Positions 40,801 to 53,034 of a stretch of 64,000 bases of DNA are shown one piece after another (position 1 is the stretch's first letter; every line of letters starts with the position of its first letter). The stretch is taken from NCBI RefSeq assembly GCF_000150275.1, contig NW_002060977.1:114288-178287 (forward strand), written 5' to 3'. Origin of the DNA: Trichoplax adhaerens. Its lineage: Eukaryota; Placozoa; Uniplacotomia; Trichoplacea; Trichoplacidae. Position numbers and translations under genes: made by a program. Under the pieces are notes generated by a model, which saw only the letters and a program-made list of their open reading frames with translations, was not told the DNA's origin and searched no databases.

Positions 40801-42958
40801 TTTAATTACTTGAATAACCATGCAGCCATGATATATCGACTATTTTAAATTTTCGCCCTTTTGGTGAATGAAAATATCCTAAGGATACCTCTATAATTGT
40901 GAATAGTGAACTATCTTACTATTTGCAAAAAAATAATGTTGTCATTAACATTTACGCTACAAATATTGTCACAGAATAGTAGCAAATACAACAGAAAAAC
41001 TACAGTGGGTTGATTAAGAATTTAAATAAAGAAATACCACCAATATACACTTATTATGGTACGGCACATAGAATTGATAATAGATGGATGATTAATACTA
41101 CTGTCAAAATGTTTGTACATTTGTTATTGGCTGTATCAAATTCAATTTTAGTCTATTTGCTTGTTAATGCGTTCATTGAATAATTTGAATGTGCTATAGC
41201 AAATTTAACTATAATATACTTACAGCAAAGTCTAAGTGAAGAAAGCTTGACTCCTACTTAAAATATGGTACCGAAAACGGTGTTTATACTTTGGTACGTT
41301 AGTCAAAGGCAAAAAATTTTTCTCCCAGAATTACAACTTCAAAGAGATGTTACATGATTTAGACTGTAGACTGTTGTTACCTATCGATAGACATTATCTT
41401 TTCTTACGGTCAAACTGTGCTCTATTGACTACTATTTCTATACGCCAATACATACATGTTCAGTAGTCATTTACAATTGAAAGTGAGTACTGATATAAAA
41501 AATGATGGTCTTATATTCCTTTATACCTAGATGATACTTTAAAAGTGAAACTACAACATTACTTCTTTTGCTGCATGAGGCTAAATTGTGAGGAATGCCG
41601 TTTGTTCAGATTTTGCAGGTGAATGTTGTTGCTAATTTTATCTTACTTCTTGGGTAATTTTAACTTTGCTCTATGTTACTCTTTGATTTGGAAATCTTTA
41701 ATATTTTATAATTTTCCTTCGTGGGATAGTCTAATATCAAACCGTTCCGTTTTCTAGCATTAAAAATCGTCATTTATAATCACGACAGCTTCTATGCACT
41801 GTATTTCCTTCCGAAGAAGTAACAATTTTTATGCATCAGCTTTCAAAAAGTAAATATAAAGGATAGTAACAAGAACATATAGATTACTGATAAACTAATC
41901 GTTCCTGTTAGCTTGGCATCATGGATATCATGATTATCTTCGAAGCGTGATTATCTACTTCTATTAATAAATTTGTCCGTAGGCATCAATATTTCGAGTT
42001 TTCGATGGAAGTAAAACAACTGTGTTCGTACAAGGTTAAGTCTTAAGCTTTTTCTTTCGTAGGTTCAGGTTTTTGAATCGACGTCTTGATGTCTAAGAAG
42101 TTAAATTTAGGTAGAATTTCTTTATATTATAAATGCAAAAGTGATAAAAATTCCACTATTTCCATGCTATCTAACTCTTCCTATAAGCTTGGTGATATGT
42201 ATGAAATTATTTATTTTGGATATGACTGGTAGGATCTTAAATCAGGTTATGATAATAAATGTATAGTCATTTCTTCATCCGATTAACGAATAAGGAATTG
42301 GAAACAAGCAACATCATTCAAATATAATCACCATTGCCACGATGTACGATACACATTAAAAGCTGCTAACCGAAAAAAATCTTGAATAATCCTTTATTAA
42401 AATTTCTTAGAAATTCAGTAATCAATGATAGGTAATTTCTCAATACTAACTCAATATCCCATCGTTTAATTGCTGGCGGTACCATTATATATTTTAAGCT
42501 GTACAAATTAATGCGCATTACTGGGAGTGACGAAGAATTTTATCAAGGTTTAAAAATGTTCATACAAAGTTATCCTTCCACAGTGGCGTACAAACTCCAA
42601 AATTACGGACCCGGTATTTAAGTATTCGAATGATAAGGCAGATATAAATAAATTAAAATAATCTAGCAGTAAAATTTACTCACAATTCTAAATTCGATTT
42701 GAAACTTATTAGCTCGATTTTAAGAATATAGTTATGAATATTTAGGCCGAAATTTAACTTGTATTTGTATTTTCTATGTAACAAAGGTTTAACGACTTGA
42801 ATTAAGACTATGCAATTGTGTTTGAAATATTTCAATAGCAAACAAATTTCTTTTTGAGATAATGAGTATTCGTCTCACCAAATCAGCCAATATTGATCAA
42901 AACACAGTTCAGCGATGAATACATTATCTCGCAGTATAATTGCATATATGAGCCATAT
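37878..42958. other. 3' flank of Sox, convergent with SLC35F, mostly empty
   Basis: Five kilobases of AT-rich DNA without a supported gene and without GTACW arrays. One coding-like fragment is listed separately at 42499-42621. Confidence 0.5.
42499..42621 (+). CDS. Orphan exon candidate, unidentified
   Basis: After a TTTTAAG acceptor-like site the plus strand reads LYKLMRITGSDEEFYQGLKM, then FIQSYPSTVAYKLQNYGPGI and TAA. The frame is also open leftward to about 42434 (LIAGGTIIYF). Composition is protein-like and not low-complexity. It would be the last exon of a small protein ending just before the SLC35F 3' end. No upstream exon could be joined and no family is recognised. Confidence 0.3.
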   Translation: MYKLMRITGSDEEFYQGLKMFIQSYPSTVAYKLQNYGPGI

Positions 42959-45703
42959 CTAAACTTGGGTTTCATATATAACAGTAACAGTTTTGTTATT
43001 ACTAACTGATACATCATTCTGTAAATGACGCTTTTTACAAACTGCGATAAATGAATTAGAAATTCTAAGAGCTCTCTCTTCAGGTATGAGTAATATTAAA
43101 AAGCCACAACAAATGCATAGAGCTCCAATCACTTTAATATAATCAAAATAAATTTGACGAAATATTAAATCTACAATAGCATTACCAGGGATACCTAATA
43201 ACACACCAAGAGAAATAAATATTGGATAAGTTATTCCTATTCCGAATATCAATAAGCTGTTGAACAGCACTCCCAATCCAGCAATAGAGTTTAAATTATC
43301 CCACGGCAAATCAGGCCACTTTATAACCTCGAAGTTAGTAACATGAAAGACTAGCACAACTGGCCACACCGTCAGTGTTATGCAAATACTCATAGCAGAC
43401 GTATAAAGGGCACTTTTACCAATACTAGCGTTAGCGAGGACAACCTTCAAAGATACCTACAATCATGATACGAACAATTTTAAAGTAAATCCTAACTTGG
43501 CATTAAGCTAGCTAATATTTTATAGTAAAAATCGTTAATTCATTGCTGTTTAAACGACTTGAATCAGTCATTTGACTGTAGGCGCCGCAATTAATGCTAG
43601 TCACGACTATAAGAAAGCAATAAAAAATTTATTCATCGCAATACGTAGTGGACTATAAGGTAAAAAACTCCCCTACAGAATGTTTCACGAAATAATGGTT
43701 CTATTTAACAAATTAAAAAAATGTACGAGCTCGTATTCTTATGTTCAGTATTTGTTTATCTACAATTTTTTCTCTCACAACGTTTATTATTATCATAGAT
43801 TTTCATAGTACTGTAATTGCTAAGGCTACTCATAAATACGTATCTAACAACGGTATCCAATCAGTCAGTAGAATGGAAAGCTATTTATTTCATGATGCAA
43901 GTACTTACCCTATAAATGGAAGATAAAACAGCTAGGCAGAAAGCTAATATTATTCCGAGGGCAGTGGCTCCTTCGAATCCATTCGAGTATGCAAACAAAA
44001 CTACTCCTGTAACGGATAGTAAAACTGCGAATATCTATTAATCAAAAAGATATACAGCAGGGTTTAGCAGAATTACGACATAAACTAAGACTATTAAGTT
44101 GTGATTATATTCATAATAATTAATCAGTAACAGATTCCATAATTAGTTACTTTAGCAGAGTTGTTTAATTTACTTTTAAATTACCCGTATTAAAATAGTC
44201 GGTTCTTTCAACCAAAAAATTGATAATACGTAGATAAGAGCAATATTTGATGATAATATTGCTGTGAAATCGCCAGCAGGAATCAGCGTTAAAGAGTAAT
44301 AGTAGCAATACGAGCCTAATGACATTAAAATCGCGACAGGTAGCACTTTAATCAAGATACCCTTGGTATACGATCCTTTGTACTTTAATGCAATGGAGCA
44401 TTCACTGTCCAACATAAGATATTGTTAAATAGTTAATCCAATAGAAATTAAACAAAGCTGATTCTTAGAATATTGATGACGACTACATCAAGGTATTTTA
44501 CTACTGTGACAGTACTCTCTTTTACTAATTACTGATACTGCACAGGACTGCCACATAAAGAATGGCAAAATCTTCTACCTCCACATTTCGTTGAGTGATT
44601 TACCAAGGATCAATCCGAATAAACAGTATATAGGATAGCATATTATGGTCCATGATCTAGCATACCTGAATCAATGATGGATAAACATTATGAACAAATT
44701 CAATTGTGATCCATATCGATTGTCATTTACTATACGTACCATGTAAGATAGCAAAATGCGGTGAAATTGTAATTCGCAATATTATTCGAAAATTGAGCTT
44801 GCAAAACCCATGATATGACCAGCATTACCACGATCATCAGTCCGGACAATGATTTTAAGGTGCATGCATCGCGAAGGTGAAACTTATGATGGCTTGCAAT
44901 TTCTGGTATTATAAAGATAAAGATAGCGGCGTTAAAGTTGGTAAAAATAACGTATTCAAATTGTTCACTGCAAGGACTACGCCACTCCATTCTTCAGCAG
45001 TTAACATGACAACAAGTATCCAATACTGTAGTGTAGTATATTTGTTTACAATATCACTATTTGCATGGTAATGGTATACGCATAGCAATATACACTTAAC
45101 TGCTTCTATACTAAGTGATAGCATTAAGCTGAGACTCTAGAAAAATGTAAGCCATTTCTTAACTTTCAATCCGTACAAGTATGCTTTACGTTTTAGCTAA
45201 TATGTTAACTGTCATAAATAAAATTTGTAACTATACAGTATTGCTACATGTTATTATGTTATACTGAGGCGATTTCAGATAGTTACCACGGATGTTTCAA
45301 GTAGGGTAACGGTAACGCAGTGATCGTATGCAGCATGAAGCTATGTATATTTAACCAACTGCCTGTGTTGGTGCATATCTTATTTGGATTCAATGTACAG
45401 CAAACTAAAGTGTTCTTTTGACAACAGTAGATATTCATTTATGATGTTAACTGGACGTGATTCGTCAACATCAAGCATGAATCTACAGGAATTGTGGTTA
45501 GAATTAATCGGTGAATAGGGCCAAGTAAAGTTGGAGCTATTGAAGCCAAGTCGAGTACAAAACCTCATTTATGCAAGTATTCAAATGTTATAAGAAACAA
45601 AACACATTCTGAATACTGATAATATTATTTTTAAACGATGCGACCTACCATCAACAGCACAGGCAGTAACTTCTTTATCGGTGGAATCAGTTTCTACAGT
45701 CAT
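42959..45703 (-). CDS. SLC35F3/F4-like transporter, paralogue A
   Basis: Ten-span drug/metabolite-transporter-superfamily protein; human SLC35F3 has been linked to thiamine, but the substrate here is unknown. Six minus-strand exons: 45703-45649, 44902-44740, 44665-44579, 44404-44185, 44034-43909 and 43456-42959, total 382 residues, all phases matching. The ATG starts MTVETDSTDKEVTACAVD, a short hydrophilic N-terminus. Typical segments are GLMIVVMLVISWVLQAQFS, SYCYYYSLTLIPAGDFTAIL, SVTGVVLFAYSNG, LFNSLLIFGIGITYPIFISL and GVLLGIPGNAIVDLIFRQ, the conserved TYPLFISxGxxxGIPxNAxxDxxFRQ pattern of SLC35F. Exon lengths 87, 220 and 126 are identical to those of the divergent neighbour, so the two are duplicates. 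Confidence 0.93.
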
Positions 45704-46603
45704 CTTCTTCAAATACAGTTACCGTTGCATATACACTTGCGCTAAAATATAACCTATATCAATGGAAGCGCGACAGTATTCAGGTCAGGCTTGAATTAAT
45801 CTCCTGTCTACAGCATGGATGAATGATTTGCAAACGCTGGCTTCTACGATGCTGAATGAACTAATGAAGGCAACGGATGTACTGGGATCTCCTAGCAGAG
45901 GTCTAGCCTTTAAAAATGGACAGTAAATTGTACAGTACAGTACAGTACAGCGTACAGTCTAAATCTGATTACAGTACCTCCATACAGTACTGTGAGTGCT
46001 GTAGAAGATGATGGATCGAGTGACCCGATTGGCTACTCCTATTAATGAATCGATTAATAAATACCTCAATATTCCCTAATAAGGGAATATAAAATATTAC
46101 AATATAACGTAAATCACTCACTACTAGATTTTACTTTTACTGTTGAACTGTACTGTACAGTATAGTACTGTAGTGTATGCATCAGTACTGCTTTGCATTA
46201 TACTGTACATGATTGCATCTAATTGCATCATGTCTACCTATTTCTACATTGTACAATGTACAGTACACTAAAGTGATACAACAGTAAAATATCTGCGTTG
46301 ACTCTCGATTCTCATCAGCACAGTAACTTTATGTTTTGAATTGACAATATCTACTCGTCTTTTCTGATAACTAGAAAGGCATCATTTTTTATGTAACTAC
46401 CACTACTGTACAGTATACTAGAGACCCTCTATTATGGTTTCTACTGTACAGTACACTAGAGACCCTCTTAGGGTTTCTACTTTCTACTGTACAGTACAGT
46501 ACTGTACGCATTAGAGACTTACAGTGTACAGTACAGTACTGTACGCATTAGAGACTTACTGTACAGTACTGTACTGATGAGATAAAGTCATGACCCCGTG
46601 ACC
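45704..46603. repeat. GTACW-rich block left of the assembly gap
   Basis: Starts about 225 bases from the SLC35F A start codon. It contains GTACW runs (45930-45955, 46145-46165, 46490-46515, 46560-46576), a hairpin TATTCCCT/AGGGAATA near 46069-46088, and repeats of CTAGAGACCCTCT. The part from 46141 is duplicated beyond the gap. Confidence 0.85.
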
Positions 46604-46653
46604 NNNNNNNNNNNNNNNNNNNNNNNNNNNNNNNNNNNNNNNNNNNNNNNNNN
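46604..46653. other. Assembly gap (50 Ns)
   Basis: Fifty unknown bases; a further single N is at 46711. True gap length is not known. Confidence 0.99.
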
Positions 46654-47010
46654 TGTTGAACTGTACTGTACAGTATAGTACAGTACTGTAGTTTATGCAT
46701 CAGTACTGCTNTGCATTATACATGATTGCATCTAATTGCATCATGTCTACCTACAGTATTTCTACATTGTACAATGTACAGTACACTAAAGTGATACAAC
46801 AGTAAAATATCTGCGTTGACTCTCGATTCTCATCAGCACAGTAACTTTATGTTTTAAATTGACAATATCTACTCGTCTTTTCTGATAACTAGAAGGCATC
46901 ATTTTTTATGTAACTACCACTACTGTACTGTATACTAGAGACCCTCTATTATGGTTTCTACTGTACAGTACACTAGAGACCCTCTTAGGGTTTCTACTTT
47001 CTACTGTACT
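46654..47010. repeat. Second copy of the segment at 46141-46500
   Basis: From TGTTGAACTGTACTGTACAG onward, about 350 bases repeat the left-hand segment with a few substitutions and small length changes, mainly in GTACW runs. Confidence 0.9.
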
Positions 47011-47020
47011 GTACAGTACA

Positions 47021-47272
47021 GTGTGAAGCAGTTCGAATCAGAGTACGGGTGTACTGTACAGGGTTAAAATCACGAGTGTGAATCAAAATGTAATAAGACC
47101 TAAGAATTAAATTATACGAATATAAAGCTGAATAACTTGGCTTTTTAATTTAATTGATTAAAATGAGGTTATTATTCAGCTTTATATTCGTATAATTCTT
47201 ATTACATTTTGAATCACACTCGTGATTTTAGGATACCTTAAAGTACTCTGATTCGAACTGGTTCACACTGGT
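47021..47272. mobile_element. Foldback (MITE-like) element
   Basis: Long imperfect inverted repeat of about 250 bp. The outer arms pair GTGTGAAGCAGTTCGAATCA with TGATTCGAACTGGTTCACAC. The inner arms pair AATCACGAGTGTGAATCAAA and TATACGAATATAAAGCTGAA with their complements at 47175-47225. The centre is AT-rich. A separate copy of one end (GATTTTAGGATACC to GGTTCACA) lies at about 47389-47432. Confidence 0.85.
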
Positions 47273-47279
47273 GTGAGCC

Positions 47280-49449
47280 AGTTCTCTTTAGAGTGCTATT
47301 AGGCAAAATAAATTGTAGTAAAGTTGCAAAATTTGCCTTAAATTCTAAATTCTATGTACATACAGTACAGTACAGTACAGATAGATGAAGATTTTAGGAT
47401 ACCTTAAAGTACTCTGATTCGAACTGGTTCACATTGTACTGTACGCATTAGAGACTTTCAGTACAGTACTGTACCGATGAGATAAAGTCATGACCCCGTG
47501 ACCTTTTGCCTTCATAGTACTGTACTGTACCATTGACAACTACTGTACTGTACGTACTGTATAGTACCGTACTGTACAGTATCATTAATTTGCGCGTGAG
47601 ATTGCTGAGTCATACAGTACTTTATGTACTCTGCTGTACACATTCCTTGCACATTGCAGGTCACTCCAGTGTACACTACGGTAGAGCGTAAATTACTCTT
47701 TTAAGGTTCATGGCTTAAGCCATACTGTACAGTACAGAAGGCAAGTAAGCTTTAGTAGTAGTGGAGCACTGTAGCACACCGAACTATGTATTGTGCGAGC
47801 TTACTTTTGCATATTTTGGATTTACCGATCATTCAGTCTGCCAGCGTACCTGATAGTGAAATTGCGGGCTAAAAAGTTATGCAGCTAAAGTTTTACATAT
47901 ACAGTTCACTGTAATCTGAGGTGTGAATAAGTTTACTGTCAACTCCATCTGAGACGGCTGACTTTATCACGCCATGTGTAGATTGTAGACTGCGCAGCAT
48001 CACACCATACCATGTGGCCCACGCCACAGTTCGGCATTGTACTGTACTGTACGAGTGTACTGTACTGTACAGTGTACAGTTTTGCGAAGCAGGAACTGTG
48101 AACTACATGAAACACGCTAATAATACTACTGTAGTTGAGTACTGTACAGTACAGTACAGTACTCTTTGATTTATGCTACAGTCCAAACTACAGTACAGTA
48201 CAGTACAAGGGGACTGACTGCATTGTAAATGAATTCATTTTTCATTGTAAAATATAGAGACAGGTTGCTAGATACACACGGTGCAGTGAGGCGGTGTTAG
48301 GACAAGCAAACGTGGCACAATCCTTACCGAAGCACAAACTATCCTGCGCGTCATTTAACCGCATTTTTCAAGAAATTGGCTTAATATTTAGGTAGATAGC
48401 AATTAATCTTCATGAATCGATGTTACAGCGAAATTGTTTTTGTACTAGTTTGATGCTTAAATTGGATAGAAAGATTTAGAAATTAAACCATGCCTCACCA
48501 ACCATACATGTACCGATCAAAAATTTAGAAAATTTTTGCATATATCACCGTTGTATAGCTCGTACGAACCTCAATACTACAGTAACTCTACTGTGTTGTA
48601 CATTCCGGGTTGTGTTTTGAGCGTCTAATTAACCCAGCATTCCCATGGAACACCAGGAAATCGAAAAATCGCCGAAAGGAGGTGTGTGAATGTACTGTGG
48701 ATTTATACAGTATAGCATACAGCATACAGTACAGTATATAATTTCTGATTGAACAAGTCACCGTACTCATTACCTATACTGTACACTACAGGACATACAG
48801 TACAGTACTGTAGTGTACCAGAGTGATACTGTAATTGTCATCAGTACTGAACTGTACTGTACTGTACTGTTTGATGCAACAATTGCAATTTCGAATGTGG
48901 GATAGCGTCGTACTGTGCAGTACGTACTATACATACTGTACTGTACTGTAATGTAATTGTACTGTACAGTATGTTTGCAGCCAAATAGATACTGGACGAG
49001 AGATGCTGCAATAAAGATTGCTGTACAGTATGTTTATGGGATTAATTAAGAATCATTTATTCGTCTAATATGCTTTGTAAAACCTGATGATCATCTCGTA
49101 ATGGTCAATTCGATAGACACGTACAGTAAAAGTACAGCCGTTCAATATCATCGATATTTTCAGGACTTGACATCGGTGTACGGACGATCAGGAAGGCTAA
49201 TTTAGGTTTTAATATCGATTTTGCATCATGAAATATGTACGGATAGCTGCAGGACTATGAGCTAGTTTATGAGATCGTATCAATATCCAATCGATATGAC
49301 TGGATATTGAACGAGGCATCATTAGATTACATCAAGAATTACATACGTACTTTGTATATGTAAAGTATACTATTGTGATGCATGGTATATCATAGTCAGA
49401 TGCGTGCTTAGATAAGGCTGTCTTGAAACTTGTTGCAGTACTATCTGAT
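47280..49449. repeat. GTACW arrays between the divergent SLC35F genes
   Basis: Runs at about 47360-47385, 47440-47580, 47720-47740, 48035-48080, 48140-48205, 48720-48740, 48795-48975 and 49020-49030, with ordinary sequence between. No exon is convincing, although a 5' exon of the right-hand SLC35F gene could lie here. Confidence 0.8.
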
Positions 49450-51273
49450 ATGGACAGGATATCCGTCAATAGCTATGATGCTGCCGTTGATACCCATCGA
49501 ATTCGCTGGAATAAACCTCAAGATACTGAGGGTTAGCAACGAAAATTCTTCCCATAGATACCAGGCTAAATCGATTGTCTCCATCTCTACTATCGGATCA
49601 AACACAGAAGTAATGTATTGTTTGTAATTATTTTTACTGCCTAGGTACTCCAGAAGTAGCACCATGTGGACTGTCACAAAAGACTTTCAAAATGCTGGCA
49701 GGACTTGTGATTGTAATTGCAATTGCCGTCTCCTGGGTTGGCTCCACTCAATTTGCACAGAGCACCTATAGCGCAACATTTTTTGCACCGTATTTCACAA
49801 CCTGGTATATTTGTGCTATTTCAAATAACATTCGAACATTGCTTTAGTTTTATCTCTTTCTTAAAGTGTGCAACTTCTTAGCACATTGATTTTGCAACGT
49901 CACCGCCTTTTAAAACTAAATTTAAGTAATTTAATGTTAATCGCTTTGATAGGTTTTCTACCTGCTGGATTATTGTATGTTACCCGACCATGTTACTTGT
50001 TGGTAAGCTGAAGGGCAGGTCATTTACTGAAATGTACAGGTATAGTGATATTAACAATTCATTTTAGGCGATATTTTAAATATAAATATCATGTTAATAC
50101 TAATAGTTAGTGGACATTGCCTAATGGAATGCTGATAATCCAATACTGTAGGGAGAGCGAAACTATCTACGGCCCGCGTGGGTTATGCTTGATGAACATA
50201 CTCAAAATTGCTCTTCCATTCTGTATTTGCTGGATAGTAGCCAATTTCCTGTACATTTACGCTTTGGGATTAATTCAGCCATCCGACGTAACAGCAATCT
50301 TCTCGTCGACGTCAGCTTTTGTATATGTTTTTTCCTTAATCTGGTTAAAGGAATCATTTATGATACTTAGGGTAGGCTTCCGTAATTTTTAATGCAAATA
50401 CAATTTGGACGTTGCAGTCCTCTTTGCGAATTTCTGTGAAGAATATTGATCGACAATTCCTTAATTTTTTAAAATTAACCTGAATTGTCTTGCAGGCGAT
50501 GGCTACCGCAATATCAATTGTTGGAATAGTTCTCTTTGCCTACTCAGACGGCTTTGGTCGCTTTCAATTAGTTGGGGTATTCTTGACTGTTGGGGGTTCG
50601 ATTGCGGCATCTCTGTATAAGGTAACTACAATGCTAAAGTGAAATAATGCATATTCTAATGCGACTACGCTGATTATTATTCATGCTAAAATAAATTAAT
50701 TATTTCACGTAGGTATGGTTAAAACGAGTTGTTGGAAACGCTTCTTTTAACCAGATAGGTTTTTTCCTGTCTGTATTAGGACTTTTGAATCTTCTCCTGT
50801 TTTGGCCAATTATTTTAATTTTGTATTATACAAACGCTGAGACAATTGATTGGAATAATCTTCCAATAACTTTCTTATGTGGTTCAGCAGTTTTGGGTGT
50901 AGCGTTTAATTTCCTTGTAAACTTTGGTATCGCCTTCACATTTCCGCTGTTTATTTCGCTTGGAACTGTAATTGGTATTCCAATAAATGCGTTAGTTGAC
51001 ACGATATTTCGCCAGAAAAGCTTTGGTGCTATTAAGATTGGTGGTAGCGCTTGCATTATTATCGGGTTCTTGGTAATGCTAATCGGGGATGAGAAATCCC
51101 GACAAATATCTGATAATATTATGAGCATTTTATGCTGTGGAAGATCAGTTCAATTTTGCCATAGATCTACTGATAATCTTAAAGAAGATGAGTTAGAGAG
51201 TGACCCTAAAGATATTCCTTCAGTAGCAGATATGAATAGTCACAATAAAATTGAAAATGGAGTGAAAGCGTGA
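49450..51273 (+). CDS. SLC35F3/F4-like transporter, paralogue B
   Basis: Ten-span transporter homologous to the neighbour on the other strand. Six exons: 49450-49531, 49645-49804, 49953-50039, 50152-50371, 50496-50621 and 50713-51273, total 411 residues, phases consistent. The chosen ATG begins MDRISVNSYDAAVDTHRIRW; a further upstream exon is possible because TTGCAG stands just before it. Membrane segments include GLVIVIAIAVSWVGSTQFA, FFAPYFTTWFSTCWIIVCYP, SIVGIVLFAYSDG, FNFLVNFGIAFTFPLFISL and GTVIGIPINALVDTIFRQ. The APYFTTWFST motif matches the family better than the diverged CYLTWYARS of paralogue A. The cytoplasmic tail is longer and acidic. Substrate unknown. Confidence 0.95.
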
Positions 51274-53034
51274 GCCTATTCTATGTATTGTTGACAATAA
51301 GATAATTAGACTTGAAATCTTCAATATTGGACTTATACCCTGTTACTGTTTTACTGAAGCTGCCATACCGATATTACTGTAATGTCGCAATAATGTTATC
51401 GTTATGAATGTAGAGTTTGAATAATATTATTCAATTGTTTAAATGCTATCTATTGAATCGTAAATATGATATCGATGAATACTTTTTTATGAGTATTTTA
51501 CATTCTAAATATCAATACTTGGCTGTATTCTTTATTTGTTTGATTGATAAATTTCGCTTATCTTCCTGTCTTTCACTTATTATTTAATATTTTATTTAAT
51601 TACTTGAATATTCGAGGAGGTTATTCAGACAGCCCTGGTTGATACTCTTCAATTGTTAGTTCTATATTTTATAAGTTATGTCAACTTAATTTAATTCTAG
51701 GACTATACTCATATTCGTAAGATTTTCGAATAAAGTTTGAAGATAGGTTTAGCATCGTCACGCTATTTAACTATGTTGTTGATCTATTAGAAAAACAGAT
51801 TCATGATACAGTACCATATGTATCAATTTTACCTTACTACTAAAGTACCGGCCAACTTCGATATGATGAGGATATGTTGCTGCCTGCTTACATGTCCAGG
51901 AAGAAATAGTAATAAGGACACAAACATGATGTTCTGTTACATTATTCTTCCCGTGGAATCGTCCACTATGCAATAACATTTAAAAATATAATTGCAAGTA
52001 TTGATTACTACTCTAGGATTTTAAATGCAAGTATTTGCTTAACTTGACAGTGTGCATGTCGGCCATAGGTTGGAAATGAAATTATAACTCTAGATGCAAA
52101 AATATACCGTTCATGGTTAAAATTTTCAATCCTACGTGTACGTTTAGGTATTTCACAGGACTATACATGTAGGTATTAAGTAGATGGCACAAAATATCTG
52201 AGTCTTCGAAATCAGGCTATAATTTTTAGCATTTCATAATAACTTTTGATATCCTTCGCTAATTAAACACCGTCGGCATTCCAAGGTTAAAGGAGGCTCA
52301 GCTTGGTATTTCTTAATATATTTCGAATTATAAATTTCTATCAGGGATGACGACAATTCCATGATGATACTAAAGCTTTTGAAATGGTAGTTTAGAATCG
52401 CGTTAATTTATATCGAATTAACGTGAATGTATGTTTCACAAAGTGTTGCAAGGTTCTGCGTTAGGAAAAGATATATCTGAAAAATTGTTTTACTTTTTGT
52501 TTACAGATAATGAAAAGCATTAAAAACTAAACGTCATCTGCTATTAATTTGACCATATTTTATTATTAAGTAATTGTAAATGTAGATTTTATCTATTAAG
52601 CGTAGTATATCATCACAAATAAATAATACAAGGTTAAACTACTTAAAAATAGCGATTAAATTCTATTAAATTAACGTAGGAACAGGAATTACGGTGAAAA
52701 GAACTAATTTAGTAATATGCCACAATGATAAATTAAGACATTGATTAAAACACTATAGTTTACCGACTTTGTTCTTTTCCATTTACTTTGACACTTATCG
52801 TGGATTCCGCCGCATAAGAAATAGAAAGTCGCGTATTGACAGTTTCTGTAGCAAGTAATAAACGTACGGTTAAAATTTTAGAATGCATTTTCTTAATATT
52901 ATAACTTTTGAAATTATCTTTTTGTTGACTATCTAGACATATATATGGCTGTTGGAGATTCATTAATTTCTTCTGATTATCTAGTTTAGTATATTTTGAT
53001 GTAACCGTATTTACCTTCAACATGGATCGTGTCC
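51274..53034. other. Convergent intergenic interval, no gene seen
   Basis: AT-rich DNA between the 3' ends of SLC35F B and the tetraspan gene. An open frame on the minus strand at 52760-53044 does not continue the tetraspan reading frame and shows no domain. GTACW arrays are absent. Confidence 0.55.
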
